Assembly: GCA_005808865.1 (NCBI GenBank) | Contig: SYKU01000352.1 | Location: 1-43,318, forward strand | Direction: 5' to 3' | DNA from: Acidobacteriota bacterium | Lineage (GTDB): Bacteria; Acidobacteriota; Terriglobia; Bryobacterales; Bryobacteraceae | DNA length: 43,318 bases | In this document: piece by piece, positions 34,770 to 43,255 of the stretch | Numbering within the stretch: position 1 is the stretch's first letter | Layout: the number at the start of each line of letters is the position of its first letter | Notes under the pieces: model-generated | Told to the model about the DNA's origin: nothing | The model's input: only the letters and a program-made list of their open reading frames with translations | Database searches by the model: none | Program-made: the position numbers and the translations under genes

Positions 34770-35393
34770 ATGCCGTCCGTCATCATCGTCTTCGCCAAAG
34801 CCCCGCTGCCCGGACGAGTCAAGACGCGTCTGGCTGCTGCCCTTACGCCCGAGCAGGCAGCGGCATTGCACACGGCTTTTGTCTCCGACACGTTGGAGAA
34901 CGCGGCCGCCTGCGGCGAAGTGGAACTGCACACCGACGTCCCTGCGGACATGGCATGGGCGGATTGCGGCCTGCCACGCGCCTTGCAGTCGGCCGGTGGC
35001 CTTGGCGTCCGTATGTTCCACGCGCTGAGCTGCGCGCTTGGCCGAGGCTGGACCCAAGCAATGATTGTGGGGAGCGATTCTCCGACCCTCCCGGCCGGGC
35101 ACATTCGGTTCCTGCTGGAGTCGCCTGCCGACGTCGCCTTAGGGCCGAGCGAGGACGGCGGCTATTACGCCATCGCCTGCCGTCGTCTAAGCCCGAAAAT
35201 GTTCGACGGAGTGGAATGGTCGGGACCGTGTGCCCTCGCGCAGACGGTGGCGGCCGCGGAGCGTTGCGGGCTTTCGGTTGCGATTGGAAAGCCGTGGTAC
35301 GACGTGGACGAACCGCGCGATCTGGATCGTCTGGCTGCGGAAGAGCGCCTGCCCCGACATACGGCGGCGGCGCTGGCGAGGCTGCGGACCTGA
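34770..35393 (+). CDS. DUF2064 / TIGR04282-type glycosyltransferase
   Basis: A 207-residue GT-A-fold protein of the family called arsenosugar biosynthesis or radical-SAM/selenodomain-associated transferase 1. Recognisable segments are VFAKAPLPGRVKTRLAAALT with the nucleotide-binding Lys/Arg pair, VGSDSPTLPAGHI with the DxD-like metal site, and LGPSEDGGYYAIA. The C-terminus has KPWYDVDEPRDLDRL. Its usual partner, a family 2 glycosyltransferase, is not adjacent. The arsenosugar role is a family name and not shown here. Confidence 0.88.
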   Translation: MPSVIIVFAKAPLPGRVKTRLAAALTPEQAAALHTAFVSDTLENAAACGEVELHTDVPADMAWADCGLPRALQSAGGLGVRMFHALSCALGRGWTQAMIVGSDSPTLPAGHIRFLLESPADVALGPSEDGGYYAIACRRLSPKMFDGVEWSGPCALAQTVAAAERCGLSVAIGKPWYDVDEPRDLDRLAAEERLPRHTAAALARLRT

Positions 35394-35400
35394 TGGGCTG

Positions 35401-35628
35401 TCAGCTTGCCTCACCCTCTCGGTCAAGGTCCCGTTCCAGGAAACCGAGCGCCAGATTCACGGCGTCGCGATGGCGCTGCGACACATTTCCATCGGCGGTC
35501 AGGCGCAGCCAAAGGCGGTGCACCAGATCGACCTCTTACTGCCACAGCCGCGGTGGATGCGGCCCGAGATTGAAGTAGCGGGATTGCCCACGGTCCGGCG
35601 GCCACACGCCTTGGCCCTCCGGACTCAT
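35401..35628 (-). pseudogene. Small unknown gene broken by an in-frame stop
   Basis: Downstream of the ligase gene on the same strand, a 76-codon frame starts at the ATG at 35628 and reads well on both sides of a TAA at 35536-35538: GQSRYFNLGPHPPRLWQ before it and EVDLVHRLWLRLTADGN, then RDAVNLALGFLERDLD after it. GAA to TAA would explain the stop. Both halves look like protein (a W-x-x-P-rich start and two amphipathic helices), but I do not recognise the family. It begins 40 bases after the ligase stop and may have been the last gene of that run. Confidence 0.4.
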
Positions 35629-35667
35629 CGTCGGCGAGTGACCTGTGACAGTCCGGCTCCCTCAGTT

Positions 35668-36918
35668 CTACACCCTGACCCACCGCTTCGCCTTCATCTC
35701 GAACCTGGGCAGGCTCCCCGTGGGAACCACCGTCACCGGAATCCGCAGCGCCAGCGCGTTTCGCAGCGCGGTCTCAATGCGATGCGCCAAGCCCGGATCA
35801 TCCGCATGGTCCGGGGACGGCTCGACTTCAATGTGCAAATCAGCCAGCGCGCGGTCCGTGCGCACTTCCACGCGATACTCGCCAACGCCGCCCGACGTCC
35901 GCAAAATGTTCTCGACCGCCGCTGGGTAAACGTTCACCCCACGGACCACCACCATGTCGTCGGTTCTCCCGAGAATGCCGCCCCGCAACGCGAGATCGTA
36001 GCTTCCGCATTCGCAGAGGCCTTCAGGCTCGGCCTCGACGATGTCTCCCGTGCGATAGCGAAGCAGCGGCGAACCGTGCCTGCCTAGATTCGTCAGCACC
36101 AGTTCGCCGTGCGTTCCCTGCCCGACCGGCTTGCCGTTCGCGGGGTCGATCACCTCCGCGATGTACTCCGACTCTGCTACGTGCAGCACGTCCCGCCGCT
36201 TCGGGCATCCGTAGCTAACCGGCCCCATCTCAGTCATGCCGTGGTGATCGACCACGCGCGCGCCCCATAGCTTTTCAACATGCGCGCGAGTTCCGGGAAC
36301 GCTGCCGCCCGGCTCCCCGGCGACGAGGATGGTTCGCACCTTCGAAGTGGCGAGGTCGATGCCCTCCTCAACCGCCGTCTCGGCGAGCCGGATCGCGTAG
36401 GTGGGCGTGCAGCACAGGACGGTCGCCGAAAGGTCGATCATGCCCGCGAGGCGCGCCGCACTGCGCAGGCCGCCGCCCGGGATGCAGAGGCTGCCACGGC
36501 GCGCGGCGCACTCAAACGCCGTCCAGAACCCGAGAAACGGTCCAAACGAAAAGGCGAAATAGATGCGGTCGCGCGCGGTCACACCCGCCGCATCGTATAC
36601 GCGATCCCAGCAGGTGAGCATCCAGTCCCAGCTCTCGGGCGTGTCCAGCCACCGCATCGGCTTGCCGGTTGTCGCGCTCGTCTGTGCGAAGCGCGTGTAG
36701 CGGTCAAGCGGATAGGTGAGATTCGAACCGTAGGGCGGATTCAGTTGCTGATCCTCGATGATCTCCCGCTTGGTGGTGAATGGAACGAGAAGCGCGAAGT
36801 CTTCAAGACTCGTAATGGCCGTCGATTTCAGCTTATTTGCGTAGAACGGATTATCCCGCGCTATCAGGGCGAGAAGCCCATTCAGCTTTTGAAGTTGGAT
36901 CACCCGAACGCCGCTCAC
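35668..36918 (-). CDS. PaaK-like adenylate-forming CoA ligase
   Basis: A 416-residue enzyme of the phenylacetate-CoA ligase family, which activates a carboxylic acid with ATP and transfers it to CoA or a carrier. Core motifs are TSATTGKPMRW (phosphate loop), HHGMTEMGP (A5), YRTGDI (A7), GRTDDMVVVRGVNVYP (A8) and EMKAKR near the end with the A10-type Lys. It is about 15-20 residues shorter than typical PaaK. The GTG start overlaps the halogenase-like stop (GTGA), so the two are coupled. The carboxylic acid is unknown; the neighbours suggest that it is a tailored small molecule rather than phenylacetate of central catabolism, as no paa genes are present. Confidence 0.85.
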   Translation of the reverse strand: MSGVRVIQLQKLNGLLALIARDNPFYANKLKSTAITSLEDFALLVPFTTKREIIEDQQLNPPYGSNLTYPLDRYTRFAQTSATTGKPMRWLDTPESWDWMLTCWDRVYDAAGVTARDRIYFAFSFGPFLGFWTAFECAARRGSLCIPGGGLRSAARLAGMIDLSATVLCCTPTYAIRLAETAVEEGIDLATSKVRTILVAGEPGGSVPGTRAHVEKLWGARVVDHHGMTEMGPVSYGCPKRRDVLHVAESEYIAEVIDPANGKPVGQGTHGELVLTNLGRHGSPLLRYRTGDIVEAEPEGLCECGSYDLALRGGILGRTDDMVVVRGVNVYPAAVENILRTSGGVGEYRVEVRTDRALADLHIEVEPSPDHADDPGLAHRIETALRNALALRIPVTVVPTGSLPRFEMKAKRWVRV

Positions 36919-38183
36919 GCTACAACACCGTCCGCAATAAGTGGCTTGCCGTGCGCGAGCGGCTCCGGTACAGCCGCAAATTTCGAGGCGGCATCGAACA
37001 AAGGACCGAAATCGCGTTCGACGTTACCGATCAGGCAATCCGTAAGGTCTTCCCGCAGACCTGGATATTCGGTGAGCAGCGAGCGGAAAGAGAATCCGGG
37101 GTCGTAGAAGGCGTAGACGAGCTTCCGCATCGCCTCGATGTTCCGGCACACTTCCGCGCCGTACGCCGAAAAGCGCGCCGCCGAAACGTCACCTGCATCG
37201 AGCGCCGCATCCACGGCGTCCGCCGCGAGTTCGCCGCCGCGCAAGGCGAGGAAGAGGCCGGACGAAAAAACCGGGTCGAGAAAACTGAATGCGTCGCCCG
37301 CGAGAACCAGGCCGTCGGCTGCGCAATGCCGCGAGCGGTAGGAGAACTCGCCCGTTACCGAATGCGGCTCCGTCCTTTCACCTCGAGCCAGATGCCTTTC
37401 CACCCACGGATTGTTCTTCACCTCGCGATCGAATATGGTCCGGAGGTCGCGCCCTTCGCGGTAAAGGTAGTCCTTCTCAGCAACAACGCCTACGCTCACG
37501 ATATCGTCCGGTAGCGGAATATACCAGAACCAGCCTTTTTCCGGAATGTGGGCTATGGTTGTAGCTCCTTCATCGAGGCCCGGGTCGCGCAGTGCGCCTT
37601 TGTAATAGGTCCAGACGGCGATCTTGTTCAGCCTCGGGTCGCGCACTCTCCAGCCGTTGCGCACAATTGCGAACGCGTCGCGGCCGGTGGCGTCGATGGT
37701 CACGGGCGCGTGGAAGGCTCGCGTCTCGCCACTGTCTGAAACCGCGCTCACGCCCTTAACCGCGCCGCTCGACCAGATCAGTTCCCTGGCAGTGACCGGT
37801 TGAAGCACCTCTGCGCCCTTTTCACGGGCGTTGTCGAGAAGCATGCGGTCGAATTCGCTTCGCACTACCTGCCACGTGGTGGAGGCCTCATGATCGAAAT
37901 GTTGAAAGAAGTAAAATGGCGCGGAGATGTTCCCCGATGTGCTCGCGAACTGAACACTCAGCTTCTTCGGGAAATTCGATGCGCGCAGGCGCTCGATGAG
38001 GCCGAGCCGTTTTAGCGTGAAGTAGCAGTAAGGGATCAGCGATTCGCCGACGTGGTAGCGGGGGAATACTTCCCGCTCCAGAACAACCACGCGCCGGCCT
38101 CTTGCCGCAAGCAGCGCCGCGGCCGCGGATCCCGCCGGTCCGCCTCCAATGACGATCACGTCGTAGGGTCTGCCGTCACTCAC
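36915..38183 (-). CDS. Flavin-dependent halogenase-like oxidoreductase
   Basis: A 422-residue FAD enzyme. The N-terminal Rossmann motif is VIVIGGGPAGSAAAALLAARG. FPRYHVGESLIP matches the substrate/flavin segment of CmlS-type and phenolic halogenases. The halogenase signature WxWxIP is present as W218-F-W-Y-I-P, which sets this family apart from plain monooxygenases. VLAGDAFSFLDPVFSSGL is the second FAD contact. The GTG start at 38183 overlaps the radical SAM stop by eight bases; a TTG at 38207 would add eight residues. Halogenation of an aromatic or carrier-bound acid is a fair inference; geranylgeranyl-reductase-like reduction is the alternative. Confidence 0.82.
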   Translation of the reverse strand: MSDGRPYDVIVIGGGPAGSAAAALLAARGRRVVVLEREVFPRYHVGESLIPYCYFTLKRLGLIERLRASNFPKKLSVQFASTSGNISAPFYFFQHFDHEASTTWQVVRSEFDRMLLDNAREKGAEVLQPVTARELIWSSGAVKGVSAVSDSGETRAFHAPVTIDATGRDAFAIVRNGWRVRDPRLNKIAVWTYYKGALRDPGLDEGATTIAHIPEKGWFWYIPLPDDIVSVGVVAEKDYLYREGRDLRTIFDREVKNNPWVERHLARGERTEPHSVTGEFSYRSRHCAADGLVLAGDAFSFLDPVFSSGLFLALRGGELAADAVDAALDAGDVSAARFSAYGAEVCRNIEAMRKLVYAFYDPGFSFRSLLTEYPGLREDLTDCLIGNVERDFGPLFDAASKFAAVPEPLAHGKPLIADGVVA

Positions 38184-39552
38184 GCGCCAGGTCTCGAGGG
38201 TCAGCAAGCGGAAATTGGCGATGTTCGGGGAGGAAGAATTCGTGTAGCAATTTGTCCACCTGCATCAAGCCAGAGCGATTCAATCGCACGGAATCCGGCC
38301 CGATGGTCAGAAAGCCCCGGTCGCGCAACCGGTTAAGCGGCGCCTCGAAACGGCGTTCGACATCCACGCCGAACTTTTCCGCGAAGTAGGCCTGGTGAAC
38401 GCGCCCCAACTTCATTTGCAGCACGAACTCGCGGATCATGCGTTCATCCGCGTCCGGCGTGAGGGCGCGGAATAGAGGCAGTTTCCCCTCGCCGAGCTTC
38501 GCGCAATAGCTTTCGAACTCGTGGTCGTTCTGGTAGTGCGTGCCGTTGACGTGAGAGAACGACGCGACGCCAAGGCCCACCATATCCGCGCCCCTCCACA
38601 ACAAGTCGCGGTAGAGAAACGGCGCGGCCGACGTGTCCTTCACCGCGGTGTAGGCGCTCGCAACCGTGTAGCCATTCTTTTCGAACTCGGCGAAAGCGTA
38701 TTCGACCCATCCGCGCTTCGTCTTCCAATTCGCAACACCCGGTGCGGCCGATTGTCCGAACACCTTCATTTCCTTGAAAATCGTGGTGTTGTGCGGGACC
38801 TCCATCTGGTAGATGGTGACGCTGTCAGGTTGCATCTCTATCGTCCGTGCAACGCAATCGCGCCAGTTCGCCTCCGTTTCGCCCACCATGCCCGCGATCA
38901 GATCGATGTTGATCTGCGGAAAGCCGATGGAGCGGGCGAACTCGTACGCGCGTCCTATTTCCTTCGATGCATGAGCGCGTCCGTTCGCCAAAAGAATTTC
39001 GTCATTGAAATTCTCGATTCCAAGGCTCAGCCGCGTCACGCCTAGCTCCCTGATCGCCTGAAGTTTGCCTTCCGTGAGTGTTCCAGGCTCGCATTCAAAG
39101 GCCACCTCCTTCGCCTCGTCCCATGGAAGCAGCGCCTTCATGCGATCGACCAGGCGGGTCAGTTGGCTGGAGGAGATGTAGGATGGCGTGCCGCCGCCAA
39201 AATAAATGAACGTCGGCTTCCGCCCGCCGATGAACGGTTTGCTGGCGTAGATCGCCAGTTCCTGAACCGCTGCATCGAGATAGCTTTCAACCTCGCTGGA
39301 GTTCTTGTCGGTGTAAACCTTGAAGTAGCAGAAGTGGCAGCGCTTGCGGCAAAAAGGGATGTGGACGTAGATTCCCAGAGGATTGCCGGGCGTCGGAGGC
39401 CGCTCAATCGCTGCATTTGCTTCGGCTACACGGTCCTTCGACCAGAAGGCATAGGGCGGGTAATTGGAAACGAAATAATTGCCGGCACGCGTCTCCTCGT
39501 CGGCCGGAATGTCCTTCGGTGGTTCGGCGGGCGAAACTGGCTCAGCAGTCAT
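38176..39552 (-). CDS. HemN-like radical SAM enzyme
   Basis: A 458-residue radical SAM protein of the coproporphyrinogen oxidase-like group. The cluster motif is CRKRCHFC (Cys68, Cys72, Cys75) in IYVHIPFC, followed by FIYFGGGTPSYISSSQLTRL, FECEPGTLTEGKL, RLSLGIENFNDEIL and INIDLIAGMVGET. The C-terminal HemN-type domain is present (LFRALTPDADERMIREFVLQ). The first 50 residues are an unusual Pro-rich extension containing SNYPPYAFW. Its place as first gene of a run with a halogenase-like enzyme and an acid ligase argues against a haem role and for a class C methylase-type or other tailoring reaction, such as known HemN-like natural-product enzymes carry out. That is inference. Confidence 0.85.
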   Translation of the reverse strand: MTAEPVSPAEPPKDIPADEETRAGNYFVSNYPPYAFWSKDRVAEANAAIERPPTPGNPLGIYVHIPFCRKRCHFCYFKVYTDKNSSEVESYLDAAVQELAIYASKPFIGGRKPTFIYFGGGTPSYISSSQLTRLVDRMKALLPWDEAKEVAFECEPGTLTEGKLQAIRELGVTRLSLGIENFNDEILLANGRAHASKEIGRAYEFARSIGFPQINIDLIAGMVGETEANWRDCVARTIEMQPDSVTIYQMEVPHNTTIFKEMKVFGQSAAPGVANWKTKRGWVEYAFAEFEKNGYTVASAYTAVKDTSAAPFLYRDLLWRGADMVGLGVASFSHVNGTHYQNDHEFESYCAKLGEGKLPLFRALTPDADERMIREFVLQMKLGRVHQAYFAEKFGVDVERRFEAPLNRLRDRGFLTIGPDSVRLNRSGLMQVDKLLHEFFLPEHRQFPLADPRDLARE

Positions 39553-39671
39553 GTTCGCTTAATGATCGCGAGGCCCGATCGTGGCCTCCGCGCGATTTCA
39601 TCGTAACATGCGTGCCTCGTCTCCGCTGCTTATCGCCGTGCCGCGGCTCTCTTGTACGATTAAGACAAGCC

Positions 39672-40754
39672 ATGCGCAACATTTTCCGCGTTCTCGGAAA
39701 GCAACACCCGTTGAGGGGAGGCATCTTGTTTTCGGCCGCAATTGTCCTGGTGGGCTTCGGCGCCGTCATCTCAGCGAACAACCTCCTTTTCCTGATTGTT
39801 GCCGCTATGCTTGCCGCCGTGCTGGCATCGGGCTTTCTGAGCCGGATGGGACTCGCCGCGCTGGAACTCGACTTCGTGGCGCCGGACCACATCTGGGCGC
39901 GGCAAACGACGAGCGCCGCGCTCCGCGTGACAAACCGCAAATGGATGCCCTCGTTTTCAATCCGCGTGTCCCCTGTGGCCTCTGGCGGCTCGACCGTCTA
40001 CTTTCCACTCGTCCCGGGCGGCTCGACGGCCGAAGAACACGTCGATCTCCTGTTCGAAAAGCGCGGCGCGTATAAGCACAACCGTTTCGTGTTTTCGACC
40101 CGTTTTCCGTTTGGTTTCGTAGAGCGCACCGCGCAGGTCGAGCTTCGGCGAGAGTTGCTTGTCTACCCCTCCGTGGAACTGCCTAGCCAGATCGAGCGCC
40201 TGTTCGAGGAGGTCGAAGGCGAACTGGAATTTCACGAGCGCGGCAGGGGCAGCGATTTCTACCGCATCCGCCCGTACGAGACGTTCGAGAGCGCGCGGCA
40301 TCTGGATTGGAAGGCGTCCGCACGAACGAGTGACCTGCAGGTACGGGAGTTCACCCGCGAACCCGAGTGGGCGGTCGAGATATATCTTGACCGCGCGGCT
40401 CCCGCCCGCCTCGAACCAGGTTTCGAGACGTGGTTCGAACGCGCCGTCGAATGCGCGGCGGGCCTCGCGTGGCGTATCTCACAGACGGGAGCGACGCTTT
40501 GGTTTCGCTCTCAAGGTTTCGAATGCCATCTCCCCGCCGAAGAGGGCATTTATACTATTCTAAAGTTTCTAGCTTTGGCCGGACCGCTTGATGGGAGGCC
40601 TTTGGACGAACCGGTAAATGCATCTCACTTCCAGGTTGTGTTTAGCGTGCGGCCGGACCGGCTCCAGGAAGCAGGCTGGACTCCGGCTCATGTTGTCGGC
40701 TTGCGCGATCTCCCCGGTTCTCTTCCTCACGCATTCGATCGCGCAGGAGACTAA
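39672..40754 (+). CDS. DUF58 domain membrane protein
   Basis: A 360-residue protein with two membrane helices near the start (about residues 17-55) and a large cytoplasmic part carrying the DUF58 core: FHERGRGSDFYRIRPYETFE, then ARHLDWKASARTSDLQVREF, and EIYLDRAA. In other bacteria DUF58 proteins sit with MoxR ATPases and transglutaminase-like proteins; neither is here. The ATG at 39672 is chosen because the helices begin shortly after it. TACGAT lies 11 bases upstream. The last 65 bases overlap the start of the TonB receptor in another frame. Confidence 0.88.
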   Translation: MRNIFRVLGKQHPLRGGILFSAAIVLVGFGAVISANNLLFLIVAAMLAAVLASGFLSRMGLAALELDFVAPDHIWARQTTSAALRVTNRKWMPSFSIRVSPVASGGSTVYFPLVPGGSTAEEHVDLLFEKRGAYKHNRFVFSTRFPFGFVERTAQVELRRELLVYPSVELPSQIERLFEEVEGELEFHERGRGSDFYRIRPYETFESARHLDWKASARTSDLQVREFTREPEWAVEIYLDRAAPARLEPGFETWFERAVECAAGLAWRISQTGATLWFRSQGFECHLPAEEGIYTILKFLALAGPLDGRPLDEPVNASHFQVVFSVRPDRLQEAGWTPAHVVGLRDLPGSLPHAFDRAGD

Positions 40755-42603
40755 ATCGGCGCAGCCCCCTGCGCTTGAGCCGGTCCGAACCACAATCACT
40801 GTGACCGAGAGCATCGCGACCGAGGCTCCCGCCTCCGTGTCGATCGTCGGCCGTCCGGAACTGCAAAAGATCCCGGGAGTCAATCTGGACGACCGGCTGC
40901 GCTCCGTTCCCGGATTCAGCCTTTTTCGCCGGACATCAAGTCTGGTGGCGCACCCGACTACCCAAGGCGTATCACTCAGGGGCATGGGCTCGTCCGGCGC
41001 AAGCCGCAGTCTAGTGCTTTGGGACGGCCTTCCAGTCAACGATCCTTTCGGTGGATGGGCGTACTGGACGCGCATTCCTCCCGACGATGTGGAGCGCGTC
41101 GAGGTTTCCCGTGGCGCCTCCACCAGCGTGTTCGGAGACCGGGCCATGTCCGGCGCCATCGCGCTTTTCTCGCGCGAGCCCGAACGGCATAGATTGAATG
41201 GACGCTTCGAAGCAGGTAACCGGAATTCCCAGGATGTCTCCGCCGGTTTCTCCGAGATCTGGGGCCGCTTCGGAATTTCAGGGCAAGGACGCGCTTATCA
41301 GACGGACGGTTATTACATCGTGCCCGCGAACCGCCGCGGCCGTATCGACACGCTAGCCGGAGTGCGATTTGTGACTTCCGTGGCGCGGCTCGACTACTTC
41401 GGCGGCCCCAATCGTCTGTTCCTGAAGACGGATGTCCTGTCCGAGACCCGCCAGAACGGAACCCCGATTCAGAACAATTCCACCGGCCTTGGAAATATCG
41501 CGCTGCGCTATCAGCGGCAGACGGGGAACGATTCGGTTTCCTTCGCCGGCTTTCACACGCGCGAAGCGTTTCGCAGCGGCTTTGCGACTATCGCGGCCGA
41601 CCGCAATTCGGAGCGCGTCAACTTTTTCCAAAGAGTCCCGTCGGAGGCCGTCGGCGTGACGGGATTGTGGCAACATCGCGCCGGGCGCTTCAATACGGCG
41701 GCGGGGGGCGATGCGCTTCGTGTGGAAGGCTACAGCACGGACGTGTTTCCCACGCAGCGCGTTGTGGGCGGCGGTCCGCTCCTTCAGCACGGAGTATTCG
41801 GGCAGGCCGATTTCAAGCTCGGGCCGGCGCGCTTCTTTGCAGGCGGGCGGCATCAGTTCACCGGGCAGGACCGTACTTTTTTCAGTCCCAGCACGGGCTT
41901 CGTCGTGGGACGCGGCCGCCTGCGCGGAAGGGGATCCGTCTACCGCAGCTTCAGAGCGCCCACGCTCAACGAACTGTTTCGCAACTTCCGTGCGGGCAAC
42001 GCGGAGACGCGCGCGAATCCGGCCCTGAAGCCCGAGACGGTGTTCGGCTCCGAGGTTGGCGCGGACTGGGTGGGCGAATCAACGCGGGTTCGAGTGACGG
42101 GATTCCGAAGTTCGATCGGCGACATTATCACCAACGTGACTCTCCTCTCGACGCCGGCGCAGATCATCCGGCAGCGCAGAAACGCCGCCTCCGCCCTCAA
42201 CCGTGGAATTGAGACCGAGATCCAGCAGCGGTGGCGCAATTTCCGGTTCGACGCGGGATATCTGTTCGTCGATTCGCGCGTCTCCACGCGCCAGCGCATA
42301 CCTCAGATTCCGAAACATCAGGGGTCCGGACAGCTTGCCTACGAGCGCAACGGGACGCTCGCGTCGGCCGGTGTCCGCGGCTTCGCGGCTCAGTTCGAGG
42401 AAGACCTCAACCAGAACAGACTCCCCGGTTTCGCGACTGTTCAGGCGGTTCTGCAGCAGCGCCTCGCAAAGGGTTTTTCCGCGGTCGCCGCCTTTGAGAA
42501 TCTGCTTGACCGCGAATACCTCACGGGTAAGACGGCCGCTACGATCGCCATCGGCGCACCAAGGCTGTGGCGCCTCGGCCTGCGGTGGGATGGGAGGAAC
42601 TGA
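40690..42603 (+). CDS. TonB-dependent outer-membrane receptor
   Basis: A 637-residue transporter of the smaller, classical kind, without the regulatory-like domain of the Oar type. A signal peptide (about 1-19, ending SIAQ) is followed by a possible TonB box (TTITVTES), a plug (LDDRLRSVPGFSLFRR, QGVSLRGMGSSGASRSLVLW, DGLPVNDPFGG, EVSRGASTSVFGDRAMSG) and a barrel with FRAPTLNELFRNFRAGNAE and AFENLLDREYLTG. It ends in Asn rather than an aromatic residue. It resembles BtuB/siderophore-type receptors, but the ligand is unknown. The start at 40690 gives a good signal peptide yet lies inside the DUF58 gene; an ATG at 40618 is in frame but adds a charged stretch. Confidence 0.9.
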   Translation: MLSACAISPVLFLTHSIAQETKSAQPPALEPVRTTITVTESIATEAPASVSIVGRPELQKIPGVNLDDRLRSVPGFSLFRRTSSLVAHPTTQGVSLRGMGSSGASRSLVLWDGLPVNDPFGGWAYWTRIPPDDVERVEVSRGASTSVFGDRAMSGAIALFSREPERHRLNGRFEAGNRNSQDVSAGFSEIWGRFGISGQGRAYQTDGYYIVPANRRGRIDTLAGVRFVTSVARLDYFGGPNRLFLKTDVLSETRQNGTPIQNNSTGLGNIALRYQRQTGNDSVSFAGFHTREAFRSGFATIAADRNSERVNFFQRVPSEAVGVTGLWQHRAGRFNTAAGGDALRVEGYSTDVFPTQRVVGGGPLLQHGVFGQADFKLGPARFFAGGRHQFTGQDRTFFSPSTGFVVGRGRLRGRGSVYRSFRAPTLNELFRNFRAGNAETRANPALKPETVFGSEVGADWVGESTRVRVTGFRSSIGDIITNVTLLSTPAQIIRQRRNAASALNRGIETEIQQRWRNFRFDAGYLFVDSRVSTRQRIPQIPKHQGSGQLAYERNGTLASAGVRGFAAQFEEDLNQNRLPGFATVQAVLQQRLAKGFSAVAAFENLLDREYLTGKTAATIAIGAPRLWRLGLRWDGRN

Positions 42604-42669
42604 GGTCCGTCGTCAAACGCGGTCGCACGCTCGGAGTGAGAACAGAGGCTTGGCGTTACCTGATTCCCG

Positions 42670-42686
42670 CGGCGCCGGCGGCGCCG
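42670..42686. terminator. GC-rich hairpin between convergent genes
   Basis: CGGCGCC and GGCGCCG form a perfect seven-pair stem with loop GGC in the 95 bases between the TonB receptor and the convergent methyltransferase. No T-run follows on either strand, so termination is possible but unproven. Confidence 0.3.
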
Positions 42687-42698
42687 TGCCCTGAGCGT

Positions 42699-43190
42699 CT
42701 ATTTCCTTGCGATGATCTCCGCAGCCCAGGTCTCGCTGTACTGAAGGATTTCCCAATGCGAAAACATTTCCCGGATCTCGCCGGGGCGGACGCAAAAGCG
42801 GCCGGTCAATCGAAATGACCCTACGAACAAGCCACCGGGCCGGATGCCCGCGCAGATGGGAGAGAACAGATCACGCTGGAGATAATTGAAGTCGCAGATG
42901 AGATCCCACGCCGCCGGTTCAATGACGAACTCGCCTCGTTCGAGGTCGGCGACTCGCGCGTCTATCTTTTGGTTCCGCGAACGAAGAGCGGCGATCGCAA
43001 CCGGTGAAGCGTCCACCGCGGTGACCTGCCATCCGAGGGCGCTCAGCAGGATCGCGTGCCGGCCAAGTCCGCAAGCGAGGTCTACCGCGCGGCCAGGAGA
43101 GCAGAGCCCGGCTGCGTGGACAACAAGCGGCGCTGGCTCCGCCCCAAGGCCCTCACCCGCGAGATATCGCTCGTCCCATGTACGCGGCAT
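42699..43190 (-). CDS. Class I SAM-dependent methyltransferase
   Basis: A 163-residue TehB/UbiE-like methyltransferase. The SAM-binding motif is AVDLACGLGRHAILLSALGW, followed by TAVDASPVAIAAL (second acidic loop) and the later strand AAWDLICDFNYLQRDLF. MPRTWDERYLAGEG is a typical start for this group, so the ATG at 43190 is chosen rather than the TTG at 43208. The protein is short but covers the Rossmann core; a small C-terminal cap is missing. The substrate is unknown. It is a single gene between a receptor and tRNA-Ser. Confidence 0.87.
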   Translation of the reverse strand: MPRTWDERYLAGEGLGAEPAPLVVHAAGLCSPGRAVDLACGLGRHAILLSALGWQVTAVDASPVAIAALRSRNQKIDARVADLERGEFVIEPAAWDLICDFNYLQRDLFSPICAGIRPGGLFVGSFRLTGRFCVRPGEIREMFSHWEILQYSETWAAEIIARK

Positions 43191-43255
43191 AGGGATAGGT
43201 TCGCACAAGCGGCATTTTCGAAGTGCAGGCCTGCCGTGGTAGATTGAGAGGAGAC

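Noticed and set aside
34439-35578. 379-codon plus-strand frame over cytochrome and transferase
   Set aside because: Arg/Ser-rich shadow of two recognised genes in other frames.
36280-37107. 275-codon plus-strand frame opposite the ligase and halogenase-like genes
   Set aside because: Shadow frame without motifs; both minus-strand genes have full motif sets.
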